From Scilla litardierei (taxonomy: Eukaryota > Streptophyta > Magnoliopsida > Asparagales > Asparagaceae): a DNA stretch of 64,000 nucleotides. Made by a program: the position numbers and the translations under genes. The stretch lies in contig CM061138.1 of assembly GCA_030789695.1 (NCBI GenBank), forward strand, positions 182,753,051 through 182,817,050. Direction: 5' to 3'. Below are positions 10,795 to 20,789 of the stretch, piece after piece. Each line of letters begins with the position of its first letter. The first letter of the stretch is position 1. The notes under the pieces were generated by a model, which did no database searches, was not told the origin of the DNA, and was given only the letters and a program-made list of their open reading frames with translations.

Positions 10795-11538
10795 TTAGAC
10801 CTTTGGAAGCCAAGTCCAATTGGACTTAGACTTCCCCACATAATTTCTACTATGCACAACATCTGAAAAATAAGCATTCATGTAAACTTGTTTTTCATCC
10901 ATGCTTGTGTCCTTTGGGCTCCAAATTGTGAATATTTTGGGAGCCCTCATCCTATTGGGTGCATGCATGCGTTGTTGGTTTCTACGTGGTGCATGACGTG
11001 GATAGGCATAAGGAACATGATGAAATGGTGCATGTGGATTATTATTCATACGATGATGTGGGTGTACATGTGCATGTGGAGGAACACGTGCATGAGGGTG
11101 TCTCACATTGTGTGCACGTGGCCGTGAACGTGTAGCATAGAAATCATCATATGTGTGAGTCGGTGGAGTAGGACGTGTGTTCCTACGTGGCATAGTATTG
11201 GTGTACATATAAGCATGACCCTTCTTTGGAGGTCCACCCAAAGTGGGTTTCTTTCCGAAAGAGGGTGTGGACGAGGTGGAAGCACCATTGGTAGATGAAC
11301 TACCAATAGAGTGTTTGCTACCACTCGTTGAGTCATCGGAAGTTGGCCTAACAAAAGTAGTGGCCGATTTGGATGAACTTCCCATCGTATACCCCAAGCC
11401 AATGTGGTGATTGGCTGGAAGTAAGTCACTTAGGATTTTATCCAAATAGTCCTTACCCTTATTGAATTTATTAATTCGGTCTAATGTGTTCTCATATTTC
11501 TCGGTGAGAGAACGCATAGAAGCATCCAAAGTGGATAC
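10795..11538 (-). pseudogene. G gag/protease linker, in frame after a premature TAA
   Basis: This segment is in the same frame as gag and is separated from it by a single TAA (11539-11541). It reads LTEKYENTLDRINKFNKGKD ... IGLGY, a wording typical of the linker after Sirevirus-type gag coiled coils. A low-complexity region rich in His, Arg, Pro and Asn follows. It ends at TAA before the protease, where a frame change is needed. The TAA is most simply a point mutation; a programmed readthrough stop is possible but has no support. Confidence 0.7.
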
Positions 11539-13038
11539 TTACGATATGAGCACATAAACACGAGATTTAAGATTCTCATTCTCAATACTCAAAGTCGAGT
11601 TTTGAGAAGTCAAATCCGCTATCTTGTGTTCCTCCGGATCCTCAATGCTAACATGTTCAAGTTGAGTCTTGAGATTAACAATCTCATTCTTCAACCATTC
11701 AACAACGGTGTCGTTGTTGGTGATGATAGTTTTAGGCGAGGTTTGAATGCTAGCTAAGTCATCTTTTACTTTAGTATACCTATTTACTAATTTAGTATAC
11801 TTAGACCACAATTGAGAATTAGCATTCCTAAGGTCATCCATTGTTACCTCATCGCCTTCGTTGTCGCTATCATCGGAAGAGGAAGATCCTTGATCATGCT
11901 CCTCTATTCCCATGAAGCACATGTGTGCTTGCTCCACTTGCCCATCGTCTGACTCTCCGCTTGAGGAATCCTCGGAGTCGGTGAATGTCCCGACAAGCCC
12001 CTTTTTGTTCCCTTTCTTGTACTTCTTGGACTTGTCGTACTTCGGCGCCTTCCACTTCTCCTTTTGCTTGTTTAGAGGACACTCTGCTTTCATGTGTCCT
12101 GGCTTATTGCATTTAAAGCACAAAGAAGAGGAGGCGTTAGAAGAATTGAACTTTGACTTGTTTTTGAAGTTACCTTTCCGCAAGAACCGGTTGAACTTCT
12201 TGGCCATGAGAGCCATGGACTCCAAGTCCAACTCGTCTTCCGAGTTCTCACCATCGGTTGATGTGGATGTGGATGGAGCGGCCTTGAAAGCAATAGCCTT
12301 CTTCTTTGGCTCGTCTTGCTTTAGGTAGGACTTCGTCTTTTCTTGCAACTTCAACTTGCTATCCTTGCGTACCTCATAAGACATCAAGGTACCCATTAGT
12401 TGAACAACGGTATACTTGTTCATATCGTTACCTTCCTCGATGGCGAAGGTACGCTTTTCCCAACTCGAAGGAAGTCCTTCGATAAGCTTCGAACATTTCT
12501 CCTTTTGGGTGTAGGTTTTGCCGAGAGCCTCTAACTCGTTTATGATGTCGACGAAGCGAGCATAATACTCCTTCATCTTCTCACCTTGTGGCATATGAAA
12601 CATCTCGTAATCTTTATTAACTACAACGAGTTTAGAGTCTCTTACCCTACTCGTCCCTTCATGTAATATGAGGAGGGAGTTCCATATTTGATATGCACTC
12701 TTACATGTGCATATCTTGTTGAAATCCTCGGGCCCCAAAGCACATTGCAAGGCGTTCATTGCCTTGGCATTGCTTACCTCCGCAGTGACCTCCGCGGGAG
12801 TCCATTTCTCGAAATCTTCTTCGGTGGGCTCGACATATTCCTTCATCGTGGTCCTCCATAGTGAAGCACTCCGGAGGAAAGTTTCCATCCGGCATTTCCA
12901 GTACCCGTAGTTGGTACCGTTGAAGAATGGAGGCCTCGTTGAGGAATGTCCTTCCATTACCGAAGACGCTCCTTCACGGTTCTTGAAGGTGCTATAGTCG
13001 GAAGGTGGACGAACGGTCTTATTGTCGTTGGCAGACAT
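11539..13038 (-). CDS. gag: G gag polyprotein (499 codons)
   Basis: The capsid/nucleocapsid precursor begins 12 bases after the primer binding site. Residues ~35-260 form the copia gag fold, with RPPFFNGTNYGYWKCRME and a downstream YARFVDIINELEALGK-type helix. A CCHC zinc knuckle (CFKCNKPGHMKAEC) lies near residue 310. It is followed by a Lys-rich stretch, an acidic Ser/Asp region and a C-terminal coiled coil (about residues 400-495). A coiled-coil gag extension is known for Sireviruses. The frame is intact to a TAA at 11539, beyond which the same frame continues with gag-like sequence, so this protein is probably shorter than the ancestral one. Confidence 0.85.
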   Translation of the reverse strand: MSANDNKTVRPPSDYSTFKNREGASSVMEGHSSTRPPFFNGTNYGYWKCRMETFLRSASLWRTTMKEYVEPTEEDFEKWTPAEVTAEVSNAKAMNALQCALGPEDFNKICTCKSAYQIWNSLLILHEGTSRVRDSKLVVVNKDYEMFHMPQGEKMKEYYARFVDIINELEALGKTYTQKEKCSKLIEGLPSSWEKRTFAIEEGNDMNKYTVVQLMGTLMSYEVRKDSKLKLQEKTKSYLKQDEPKKKAIAFKAAPSTSTSTDGENSEDELDLESMALMAKKFNRFLRKGNFKNKSKFNSSNASSSLCFKCNKPGHMKAECPLNKQKEKWKAPKYDKSKKYKKGNKKGLVGTFTDSEDSSSGESDDGQVEQAHMCFMGIEEHDQGSSSSDDSDNEGDEVTMDDLRNANSQLWSKYTKLVNRYTKVKDDLASIQTSPKTIITNNDTVVEWLKNEIVNLKTQLEHVSIEDPEEHKIADLTSQNSTLSIENENLKSRVYVLIS

Positions 13039-13050
13039 AGCTATAGACTT

Positions 13051-13063
13051 GGCTCTGATACCA
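13051..13063 (-). promoter_or_regulatory. Primer binding site of G (initiator tRNA-Met)
   Basis: On the minus strand TGGTATCAGAGCC lies two bases inside the LTR end. This is the standard copia site complementary to the 3' end of initiator methionine tRNA. It fixes the orientation of G and the inner end of its LTR. Confidence 0.9.
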
Positions 13064-13789
13064 AATGTAATTCCCTGCTAAGTTACTGCACAAGTACTAG
13101 AGGGAGGGTGAATAGTACTTTAAAATAATTAAGAGGCTAATTCCTAATTACTTGCAAACTCTACCAAACAATGCGGAAAAGTAAATGTTAGACAACAAAG
13201 AAACAATCGCAAACAACGATATTACTGGGTTCGGATCCACCCAAGTCTCCCCGACTTGTTCCCGGTGATCCTACGTCCCAAACACCCGGATCCCCTCCGG
13301 ATACTTGAGTTAGAAACCCTAACTCAAGATTTCCACTATGAAATACTTGTGAAGAACCTTCACCAAGTCAAATCATACACAAAGTAATTTGTGACTCCCA
13401 CAACCCGGGATCACAAACCCAACTCTCACAACCGAGAGTTAAACACTTACAATATCAAAGTAAATTGAAATGAAATAGCTTACCACAAAATACCTATGCC
13501 TTGAGTATACTTACGAATTAGGGCAAGGATGATTTTGAGGAAGAAGAAGGCACCAAACCCTAGCTCCAAGATGTAGATCAGCGATGGAGAGCTACGGGGT
13601 TATTGGTGACCTAGGATCAAGCACTTGGCTTGGAAGGCTTCACACTCAATGAATCTCTCTTTGGAAGTAAGAGTGAGGAGAGATTATTGAATGGAATGAA
13701 AGAGCTTTTAATGAGCTTGGAATGATTTCTCTTGATCTCTAAACTTGCAATAATATCAGCCTTGAGTGCAATGAATGCAGCTCACCAAG

Positions 13790-13799
13790 TATATATAGG
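13790..13799 (-). promoter_or_regulatory. TATA box, G LTR
   Basis: CCTATATATA on the minus strand lies about 65 bases downstream of the palindrome array. Its arrangement matches that of H. Confidence 0.6.
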
Positions 13800-13861
13800 A
13801 TAGAGGAGAGAGAGAAAGAAATTCGAGTCATTAAATGCTCCAACGGCTCTTTTCTGAACCC

Positions 13862-14502
13862 AACTAGTCAGTCAAAGAACAACCACCGACCGACTAGTTC
13901 ATCAACTAGTCGGTCGGTCATTTAACATAGACCGACTAATGGAAGAACAGCCAAAATGTCAAAGCACAGACAAAAGGAACTAGTCGGTCCAAGAAGAGTA
14001 GCTGACCGACTAGTTTCACAACTAGTCGGTCGGTTACTTAACTGAGACCGACTAAGAGATAAAACTGAAGTCTGAGCACAAATTGATTTAGTCGGTCCAA
14101 GAACAAATGTTGACCGACTAGTTCATCAACTAGTCGGTCGCCAAATGTGCATAGACCGACTAACGATAAACAGTAAGTCAGGTGAAAATTGGCATGTACA
14201 GTAAAGCTCAACTAGTCGGTCCAAGAAGAAAAGTTGACCGACTAGTTTATCAACTAGTCGATCGATCAATGAACACAGACCGACTAATTATAAACAGTAG
14301 CTCAGGCTCAAATTTGCATGTACAGGGAAAGCTCAACTAGTCGGTCATAGAAGCATCACTGACCGACTAGTTCACAAACTAGTCGATCGGTGAGTCAACT
14401 TAGACCGACTAACTGTAAACAGTAAAGAGCTTGGAATAACTGACTGAAACTAGTCGGTCCAAGAAGCTTTGTCGACCGACTAGATCACCATCTAGTCGGT
14501 TA
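13862..14502 (-). repeat. U3 palindrome array (TAGTCGGTC hairpins), G LTR
   Basis: Six hairpin-forming pairs of the type GACCGACTAGT-(4-6 nt)-ACTAGTCGGTC lie near 13888, 14003, 14112, 14235, 14360 and 14474. They are spaced 110-125 bp apart with single arms between them. Upstream in the direction of transcription, the leader shares GAAGCTTCGCGCTT, GTTAGTTGGTTCAAGAAG and CTCATATCTTAG with H. This is homology, not chance. Confidence 0.9.
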
Positions 14503-15022
14503 GTTCTTCTTCTTGAACCAACTAACATGCACAAGAAGTCGCGAATCGAAGCGCGAAGCTTCGGAAAAGTTTGTATGGACTTCTACTAAGATCCTAGAGC
14601 TAAGATATGAGCGTTATGAAGATTTAAACCGTAAGACCTACTCAAGGCTTAACATTCTACGATAGAAGCTTAAAGACTATAAATAAAACTTGACGATACC
14701 GTCTTCAAAAGCTTCAATCGAATCTTCATGACTTCTAAAATGGTCCATAAGCTTCAACGAAGCTTTAGGCATACGATCATGTGCTTTGAGAAGTCTTGAG
14801 ACGTCGTAATTGATATTCATATGAATTTGGCGACGATCTCCATAACTGCGCTCACAAATTGTTAGTTCACGATATATTTATGTTTGATCATCATCCAAAA
14901 CCAAATTCGGGGAGTCCAATATCCAACATTCTGCTCTGTTAGACGGGCCCGTCCAAAGGCCTCCCACATGCCCTCTGTCGACTCCCGTCCTAGACCCTGC
15001 TTCGAGTAGGAGGGATCACGTC

Positions 15023-15796
15023 TTGGAAGTTCGGCTGAGGCAGCTTGGCGGGTCCTCCGGGGCCGGGGCGAGGAGGGCGAGTGAGCATGCGGAGCATGAC
15101 CGGGGAAGGGCAGAGAGAAAGAAGGCTGGGGCATCGCTGCTGGCAGGGACAAGTGGCCTTGGGGTGTTTTCCCTCCTTCCTGCTCTGGCCCACTTCCGAC
15201 AGATTACGAGAGGTCCCTGGGTGCCTCCCGACGTTCCGAGGCTGACTTACCGCGGCCGAGGGACGAGCTGCTCGGTTCCCGCTTTCTGGTGTGGCTGAAG
15301 GAGTCTGTCTTCTTGGACTGTGGGGTCGCGGCTCGGCTGGCCTGCCTGCCCCAGGACACATCAGTGCTGGACGGGGTGAGGGGCGACAGGCTTGCCGCCT
15401 TCGTGGTGTAGGTCGGCCAGCAGGTATGGTCATTTGAAGCATTTGTGTGTCGGTCTTCGTGCTTGCTTCTAACTCGTCTTCCCTTTGGCGCAGTTGTCCT
15501 CGGTTGGCCTTTACATGAGGCATCAATTCATCGCGCTCTCAAACGTGGAGGTGGGTCTCACTGGGAAATCAGCGGCGATGGAGGGCGCTGATGAGGCGGC
15601 TCAGGCGGTCGAGGCATGCATGAAGTCGATGGAGACCCAGATCACCGAGCTCTCATCTGACTTGGAGAAGTCGGGCACGGTGAGGGTGCTGGCACTAGCC
15701 GCGAGGGCCAAGGCCGAGGAGAGCGTCGCCGATCTAGAGAAGGCCACCAAAATAAGGGAGTTCGGGGGTCCTGCGGAGTTGTCCCCAACCTCGTGA
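15023..15796 (+). pseudogene. Antisense ORF of Tat relic I, with one candidate intron
   Basis: On the strand opposite to the integrase, 15494-15796 encodes about 100 residues rich in Ala, Glu and Ser with heptad-like spacing (MRHQFIALSNVEVGL, then ETQITELSSDLEKSG). Immediately upstream, 15424-15493 begins GTATGG and ends GCGCAG, a plausible 70-bp intron. Before it, a frame reads RFLVWLKESVFLDCG and then meets a TAG. Some Tat-lineage elements are known to carry a spliced antisense ORF between pol and the 3' LTR (for example Grande), and the position fits. The function of such ORFs is unknown; this copy is broken. Confidence 0.5.
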
Positions 15797-15806
15797 TCGA
15801 TGTGGT

Positions 15807-16362
15807 GTCGGTCCTGCTGGGAGAGTTGCCCCAGCCTTACGGTCGACGGGTCGATCGGCCGGCTAGGGGAGCTACCCCCAGGCTTACAGCCAATCAAGTG
15901 ATCAGTCTGCTGGGGGAGCTACCCCCAGCCTTACGATCGATCGAACTGTTGGCCTACTGGGGGAGTTACCACCAACCTTATGGTCGACGGGTCGATCGGC
16001 CAGTTGAGGGAGCTACCTCCAGGCTTACGGTCGGTCGGATGATCGGCCTGCTGGGGGAGTTGCCCCCAGCCTTGCGGTCGGTTGGATGATCGGCCTGCTG
16101 GGGGAGTTGCCCCAGCCTTGCGGTCGGTCGGGTGATCGGCCTGTTGGGGGAGTTGCCCCAGCCTTGCGGTCGGTCGGATGATCGGCCTGTTGGGGGAGTT
16201 TCCCCAGCCTTGCAGTCGGTCGGGTGATCGGCCTGTTGGGGGAGTTTCCCCAGCCTTGCAGTCGGTCGGGTGATCGGCCCACTGTGGGAGTTTCCCCCAG
16301 CCTTACGGTCGGTGGATGGTCGGCCTGCTAGGGGAGTTGCCCCAGCCTTACGGTCGGGCTTA
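15807..16362 (-). repeat. 46-49-bp tandem array, 3' region of relic I
   Basis: About twelve units start near 15807, 15854, 15900, 15948, 15993, 16039, 16088, 16135, 16181, 16227, 16273 and 16317. The consensus core is GATCGGCCTGCTGGGGGAG followed by TTGCCCCCAGCC and GGTCGGTC. Most units contain the inverted pair CTGGGGG/CCCCCAG (shortened by one base in several), so each can form a hairpin. The array lies directly after integrase, as in element E, but the unit is unrelated. Confidence 0.85.
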
Positions 16363-17265
16363 GCCTACGGCGTGATAGATGTCTAGATGCAGAAAGGGAG
16401 ATTTTATTTGAGATACTTTCCCTCCTTTCAGTACAAACATCCAGGTAGGGGTCATACATTTTCTGATAGTATTTACACAGGTGCTCCGCGTTCCAGGTGT
16501 GAGTGAGTGCCTTCCATCCTAGGGTTGAGAGCCGATACGTGGCCGGGCCGAGGACCTCAGTAACAACGTAGGGCCCTTCCCATTTAGCGGTGAGCTTCCC
16601 TGTGCGTGCGACCTCTGGGTTGAAGATCGCTTTCATCAAGACCAGGTCTCCTTGGTGGAAGCCCCTCCCTTTGACCCGGGAGTTGTAGTAGCGAGCCACT
16701 CGTTGTTTTTGTCGGACGACTGAGGCCAGAGCTTGGTCATGTCGCTCGTCTATGAGTTCTAGGTTGATCTACAGGCCCTCCGAGTTCCTTTCTTCGTCAA
16801 AGTGCCGGAGGCGGAGTGATTCTTCGTCCACCTCGACGGGCACGGCCGCCTCGGCCCCGGATGCGAGCATAAAGGGTGCCTCCCCCGTGGCCTCTTTGTG
16901 CGTTGTTCTGTATGACCAGAGTATTCCGGGAAGCTCTTCCGGCCAGTCTCCCTGTGCTTCCCCTACCTTCTTGCAAAGTGGTTCGAGGATGCACTTGTTG
17001 GCGGCCTTGGCTATCCCATTGGTCTAGGGTGGGCCACGGAGGCGAACATGAGCTTGATCTTCCATTACATGCAGAACTCCCTGAACCCCGCGCAATCGAA
17101 TTGTTTCCCGTTGTCTGTGACGATGGACCGAGGAATTCCGAACCGGGAAATGATGGATTCCCATACGAAGCTTTTCGCCTTTTTCCCACAGACAACGTCA
17201 GATGTTGCGAGGTGTTTTCTCACCACTATTGGATAGTCTCGAGGGTCGGAGGTCGAGATGGACAC
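16328..17265 (-). pseudogene. pol: Tat integrase remnant of relic I
   Basis: The frame at 17265-17065 contains SRFGIPRSIVTDNGKQFDC, the integrase core around the second catalytic aspartate, closely like E at 57280-57340. After a stretch with frame breaks, 16699-16328 gives the integrase C-terminal domain, with MARYYNSRVKGR, GKLTAKWEGPYVV and HTWNAEHLCKYYQ. The residues after YYQ run into the tandem array. The third catalytic residue lies in the broken part. The protein cannot be functional. Confidence 0.85.
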
Positions 17266-18022
17266 ATATTACACGTGCGTCCTCCGAGATCGGGATGCGG
17301 CACGTTCGCTCGGTCGGGAATGCGCGGATCCATGCGGCAGTATCTCGAAGAGTAGCTTCGGGAATACAGCGTCCTCCTCGAGCGAAGAGACGAACGGCTT
17401 GGGGTCGAGATCGCTCGGCTCCGATGAATGATGCGCCGAAGGGTAGCTCCGGCGAGGGGAAGCCTCCTTGACCTGCGTGGACGAGAAAGCTCGTCAGGGG
17501 GTCGGGCCTTGGTTCCGACCAAGTCCACTCCGATGCCTAAGTCAGATATGATCTAAGGGATACCCAGTGGGATTGAGTGCGGTTCACGGAGAGACCGACG
17601 CGCGAATCATCAGGCCGGGCTATGGAGGAGAATTATGAGGTGGAAGCCAATGTCGTAGGAGGAAGAATACTTGAGTGTAGAGTATTCAGAATTCGGTCCT
17701 TTCGTCTTTCGATCTTCGGGTCTTTTGTAGGGATTGAACCGCCCACGTCCCCCGCATCATCCCCCCATCTCGCCCCGAATCCCCGCGGTCATCAAGGTGA
17801 GCGTAATAGGGCTCTTGAATGGTAATGAAGGTGGGCGCAATTCGGGGGAGCGGTTACCTCAACCTACAAGGGTCGACGGATCGCTCCAAGTCAGTTTGGG
17901 GCTGCGATGACTTGAGGCCTTCGCGGGGCTTTTAGGCCGGGGCCCAATCCCATCCTGGCCCATGGACTCGGATCATGTGCTCGGCCTGTTACGTCTTAGC
18001 CCGTGTTGGGAGGTTCGTATCA
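17266..18022 (-). repeat. Probable LTR/leader of relic I
   Basis: On the minus strand the segment starts TGATACGAACC (18022). At 17544-17528 it carries TGACTTAGGCATCGGAG, nearly the same as the R-region phrase in the LTRs of E (51621) and A (24619). A CCGACCCCCTGACGAGCTT-like phrase follows, as in E. It joins directly to the integrase at about 17265, so the intervening gag-to-RT region has been deleted. Exact ends are uncertain. Confidence 0.5.
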
Positions 18023-18404
18023 TTTTAAAAATCTCTTTTCAAACATATTCCAACCAGCAGCATAATTATTAGGCACGAAGGCTGTATATTGGCGTAACAA
18101 TTAATGAATTCCCTATCTTACCCAGCCCATTCGAGGCCCAATCAGAAGCGGAAGTCCTGCAATCACATTGCAAAAAGCAAACCGTGAAAGAAAATTACTT
18201 CATATATAAATCGGCAACAGCAAATAAATCCACGCGCAAACTGTAGCAAGATGTCGACGGAGCAAAGTATTTACACAGTTTCATAAAGATGCTAAATACG
18301 AGCCCGAAGGCAATTTTAAGAAAATAACTGCAAGCCCGAAGGCAATCTGTTTCTCCTTCGAGAAACCATCGCAAAGCATCATCATCATCATCATCGACGG
18401 AGAT
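18023..18404. other. 3' flank of the NPF8 gene
   Basis: This is 382 bp of ordinary AT-leaning sequence between relic I and the stop codon of the transporter; it should contain the 3' UTR. The phrase AGCCCGAAGGCAAT occurs twice (about 18301 and 18333). I see no other gene. Confidence 0.5.
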
Positions 18405-20407
18405 CTATGTCGTCTTCTTGTAAGTGTACCACCTCGCAATCAGGAGGTAAACGAAAAAGTTCACGAGGCTGAGAATGGCGAGGAGCCAGTAGAAGTAATC
18501 GAGATGCCCGCGGTTCAGATTGTCAGGGATCCACCCAAGCTTCCCATTTCTGGTGGTGATGTTGGTGACAATCGTCACCAGCAGCGTGCTGAGATAGTTC
18601 CCGAGCGCCACCGTCGTCAGAGAAAGGGCCGAGCACATGCTCCTCATGGCGTCCGGTGCCTGGTCGTAGAAGAACTCCAGCTGCCCGATGAACGTGAAGA
18701 CCTCCGCGGCACCTATAATGAAGTATTGGGGCACCTGCCAGAATATGGACATGGGCAGGTAGTCTTTGGAGTCGTACAGGTTGTCCCTCGCGATAATGCG
18801 GAGCCTCACGACCTCAAGAATGCCGGCAGCCAACATGGCAAAGATTGAGATGACGAGGCCGATTCCCATCCGGGTCAGCTGTGTGAAGCCCCGCTCGCGG
18901 CCTGTGAACTTGCGGGCGACGGGAACGATGAAGAAGTCGTAGACCGGAACCCAGAAGATGACGCTGAGGGTGTCGAAGATGGACAGTGATGCCGCGGGGA
19001 TCTTGAAGTGGGGGCCCATGTGGGGATCCATGGTGTCGCCTTGGAGGACGAACATGGTGCTCATCTGGCCGTAGACGGTGGCGAAGATTATGCCGCTGGC
19101 CCATATTGGGAGGAGACGCACGATGCTCTTCAGCTCCTCGACTTGGGTGACGGTGCAGAGGCTCCATGGACTCGGCTGATCCTTGATCTTGTCATCCTGG
19201 GTCTCTACGGCGGCCCTGTCAAAGAACCTGAGGCAACATACGAATCAGATTACTGAACAATTATGCACACACATCAGTTTCTTCACAATAAAATGTAGCA
19301 TATATATGCATCAGGGCACTAGATGGGGCTTGTGCTATATGAGTCAATCAATCTCGAGGACACTTACTTCAGCTGTTCTGTATGCTCGAGCTTACGGCTG
19401 CCATCAATGGCAGATTCCTTATCGGAAAGTTCATGCAACTGAGACCTGTCAGCGGGAACCTTCACTCGGTATTTCTTGAACGATGCCACAATCACCTGAG
19501 CAATTCGGGTAAGGGGGCTGCCCCCTGGCTTCTGATGCCTATACAGCGGGGTGCCGACGAAGAAGCTCACGACTGCGACCGCCATCACCACGGCCGGAAT
19601 TCCGAACCCCCATCCCCAGCCGACGTTAGTTTGTACCCACACCAGCACGGAGGAGGCGATGAGGGCGCCAATGTTGATCGAGAAGTAGAACCAGTTGAAG
19701 AAGGAGCTCTTGCTCTGCTTCTCAGACTCGTCAGACTCATCAAACTGGTCTGCCCCAAAGGAGGAGACACAGGGCTTGATCCCCCCTGTCCCCAGCGCGA
19801 TGAGATAGAGCGCGACAAAGACCACGGCAGTCTGCGCCGATGTCGGGTCGCAGACCCCGTCGTGGCATGCCGGTTTCAGCCCCTTGATGGACGCCGTCAT
19901 GGTCAGAAGCGTCAACCCCTGCAAACAAGTTAAAACACAGTGAGAATTGCTGGAGAGATGAAAATATAACCAATTTAACGGGATGCCATACCATAATGTA
20001 GACAACCATGAAGCTTGCAATGGTCTTGAATCTTCCAAAGTAGGCGTCGGCGACAAAAGCCCCGATGAGGGGCGTGATATAACAAGTCCCAGACCAGTTG
20101 GTGACGTTGTTGGCCGCAACGGTGTTCCTCTGGTTGAGGAACTCCTTCATGTAATTCACCAGATTCGTGCTCATCCCGTAGTAGGCCAACCTTTCGCAGC
20201 ATTCATTCGCTGGATACATGACAAGAGGGTTACTAACAGGATCAAAGATGAACGGAAAGCAAGTCGAAACCAATGTTTGCCGTGTGATGTACCGAGAATG
20301 TACGGGCAAGCCCTCCATCGCCCGGTGTTCTTCTTCACGGCGGGGTTGCCGTGGAGATCGGTTGTCCCGTCGTTGGTGTACTTATCCTCGTACTCCTCCA
20401 TCGCCAT
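18405..20407 (-). CDS. NPF8: NPF8-type (NRT1/PTR family) proton-coupled peptide transporter
   Basis: Four exons on the minus strand are 20407-20293, 20209-19992, 19918-19368 and 19227-18405. Introns of 83, 73 and 140 bp all begin GT and end AG. The exons sum to 1707 bp, giving a 568-residue protein, the usual length for the family. The first ATG starts a short hydrophilic N-terminus followed by [14 protein letters not shown], which holds the ExxER motif (residues 41-45) used for proton coupling. [22 protein letters not shown] and [10 protein letters not shown] are family signatures, and about twelve hydrophobic helices are spread along the chain. The C-terminal wording is closest to the NPF8 group, whose characterised members (AtPTR1, AtPTR5) carry di- and tripeptides into the cell with protons at the plasma membrane. 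I see no disabling change. An in-frame second ATG is at 20401. The high GC at third positions suggests a monocot. Confidence 0.93.
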
Positions 20408-20789
20408 CCGGCAGCAAACAAGTAGTTGCTTATAGACGGCGAGCCTGCGTTCGTTGTCTTAAGGTGTCAAGGTGAAGTTTCTGATCATCAATATTAGCAA
20501 TTTCATAGAATAGTTTCTACTGATCCCTAATCTATAAACCCGAGTACAAGGTAATAATCCTTTTTTAAAGGTTGATAGATAGAATCTCGATGCAACTAAA
20601 ACTTTGATACATGATACGTTCCCAGTCTCCCAATCAAAGACAGAGACCAAATGTAAAATCTAGGTAGTCTTTACCCCAATCAACCTCTAATTCAGAATCA
20701 ACCAAACGCCTTATCCATGCATGGTATCAGTTTATTGTTGGTATATTAGCATAGTTGACCTTTAACTAAATCATTAATTATAGTATCAG
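20408..20789. other. Upstream region of the NPF8 gene
   Basis: This is AT-rich sequence between the start codon and the hAT element. It should hold the 5' UTR and core promoter. I could not place a convincing TATA box or start site. No other gene is visible. Confidence 0.4.

Larger units (their letters stand above)
8818..14856 (-). mobile_element. Sirevirus-like Ty1/copia retrotransposon G (3' part displaced beyond window)
   Basis: On the minus strand, in order, are an LTR (14856-13066), an initiator-Met primer binding site, gag, protease, integrase and the start of RT. The RT stops at 8818, where H is inserted. The remaining RT, RNase H and 3' LTR would lie left of position 1. The large gag with a zinc knuckle and a long coiled C-terminal region, and the integrase/RT wording, resemble the Sirevirus (SIRE1/Maximus) lineage. 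The presumed target duplication beside the right end is AATTG (14857-14861). Several frame breaks show it is no longer autonomous. Confidence 0.85.
13066..14856 (-). repeat. 5' LTR of G (about 1.79 kb)
   Basis: The inner end is fixed by the primer binding site; the LTR ends in TTACA on the minus strand. The outer end, TGTGAGCGCAG at 14856, is inferred from the TG start and from the change of sequence there, because the second LTR is outside the window. In the direction of transcription it holds a U3 with the palindrome array (14502-13862), a TATA box (13799-13790) and a leader. Confidence 0.7.
14857..18022 (-). mobile_element. Internally deleted Tat-type Ty3 relic I
   Basis: This is a GC-rich block with the order expected of a minus-strand Tat element that has lost most of its coding region. 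There is an LTR-like segment (18022-17266) with the Tat leader motif, then the C-terminal half of integrase (17265-16328), a tandem array (16362-15807) and an antisense ORF (15023-15796, + strand). The left end is cut by copia element G. No gag, RT or RNase H is visible. Confidence 0.65.

Noticed and set aside
17226..17528. Open frames on both strands at 17202-17528
   Set aside because: They lie in the LTR/leader of relic I; the Arg/Ser-rich sequence has no recognisable domain.
18301..18347. Two AGCCCGAAGGCAAT phrases resembling the Helitron 3' hairpin
   Set aside because: There is no CTAG end and no matching TC start nearby. They may be derived or coincidental, so I do not call a Helitron.
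20428..20436. TATA-like GCTTATAGA upstream of NPF8
   Set aside because: Read on the minus strand it lies only ~21 bases from the ATG, too close for a normal start site.
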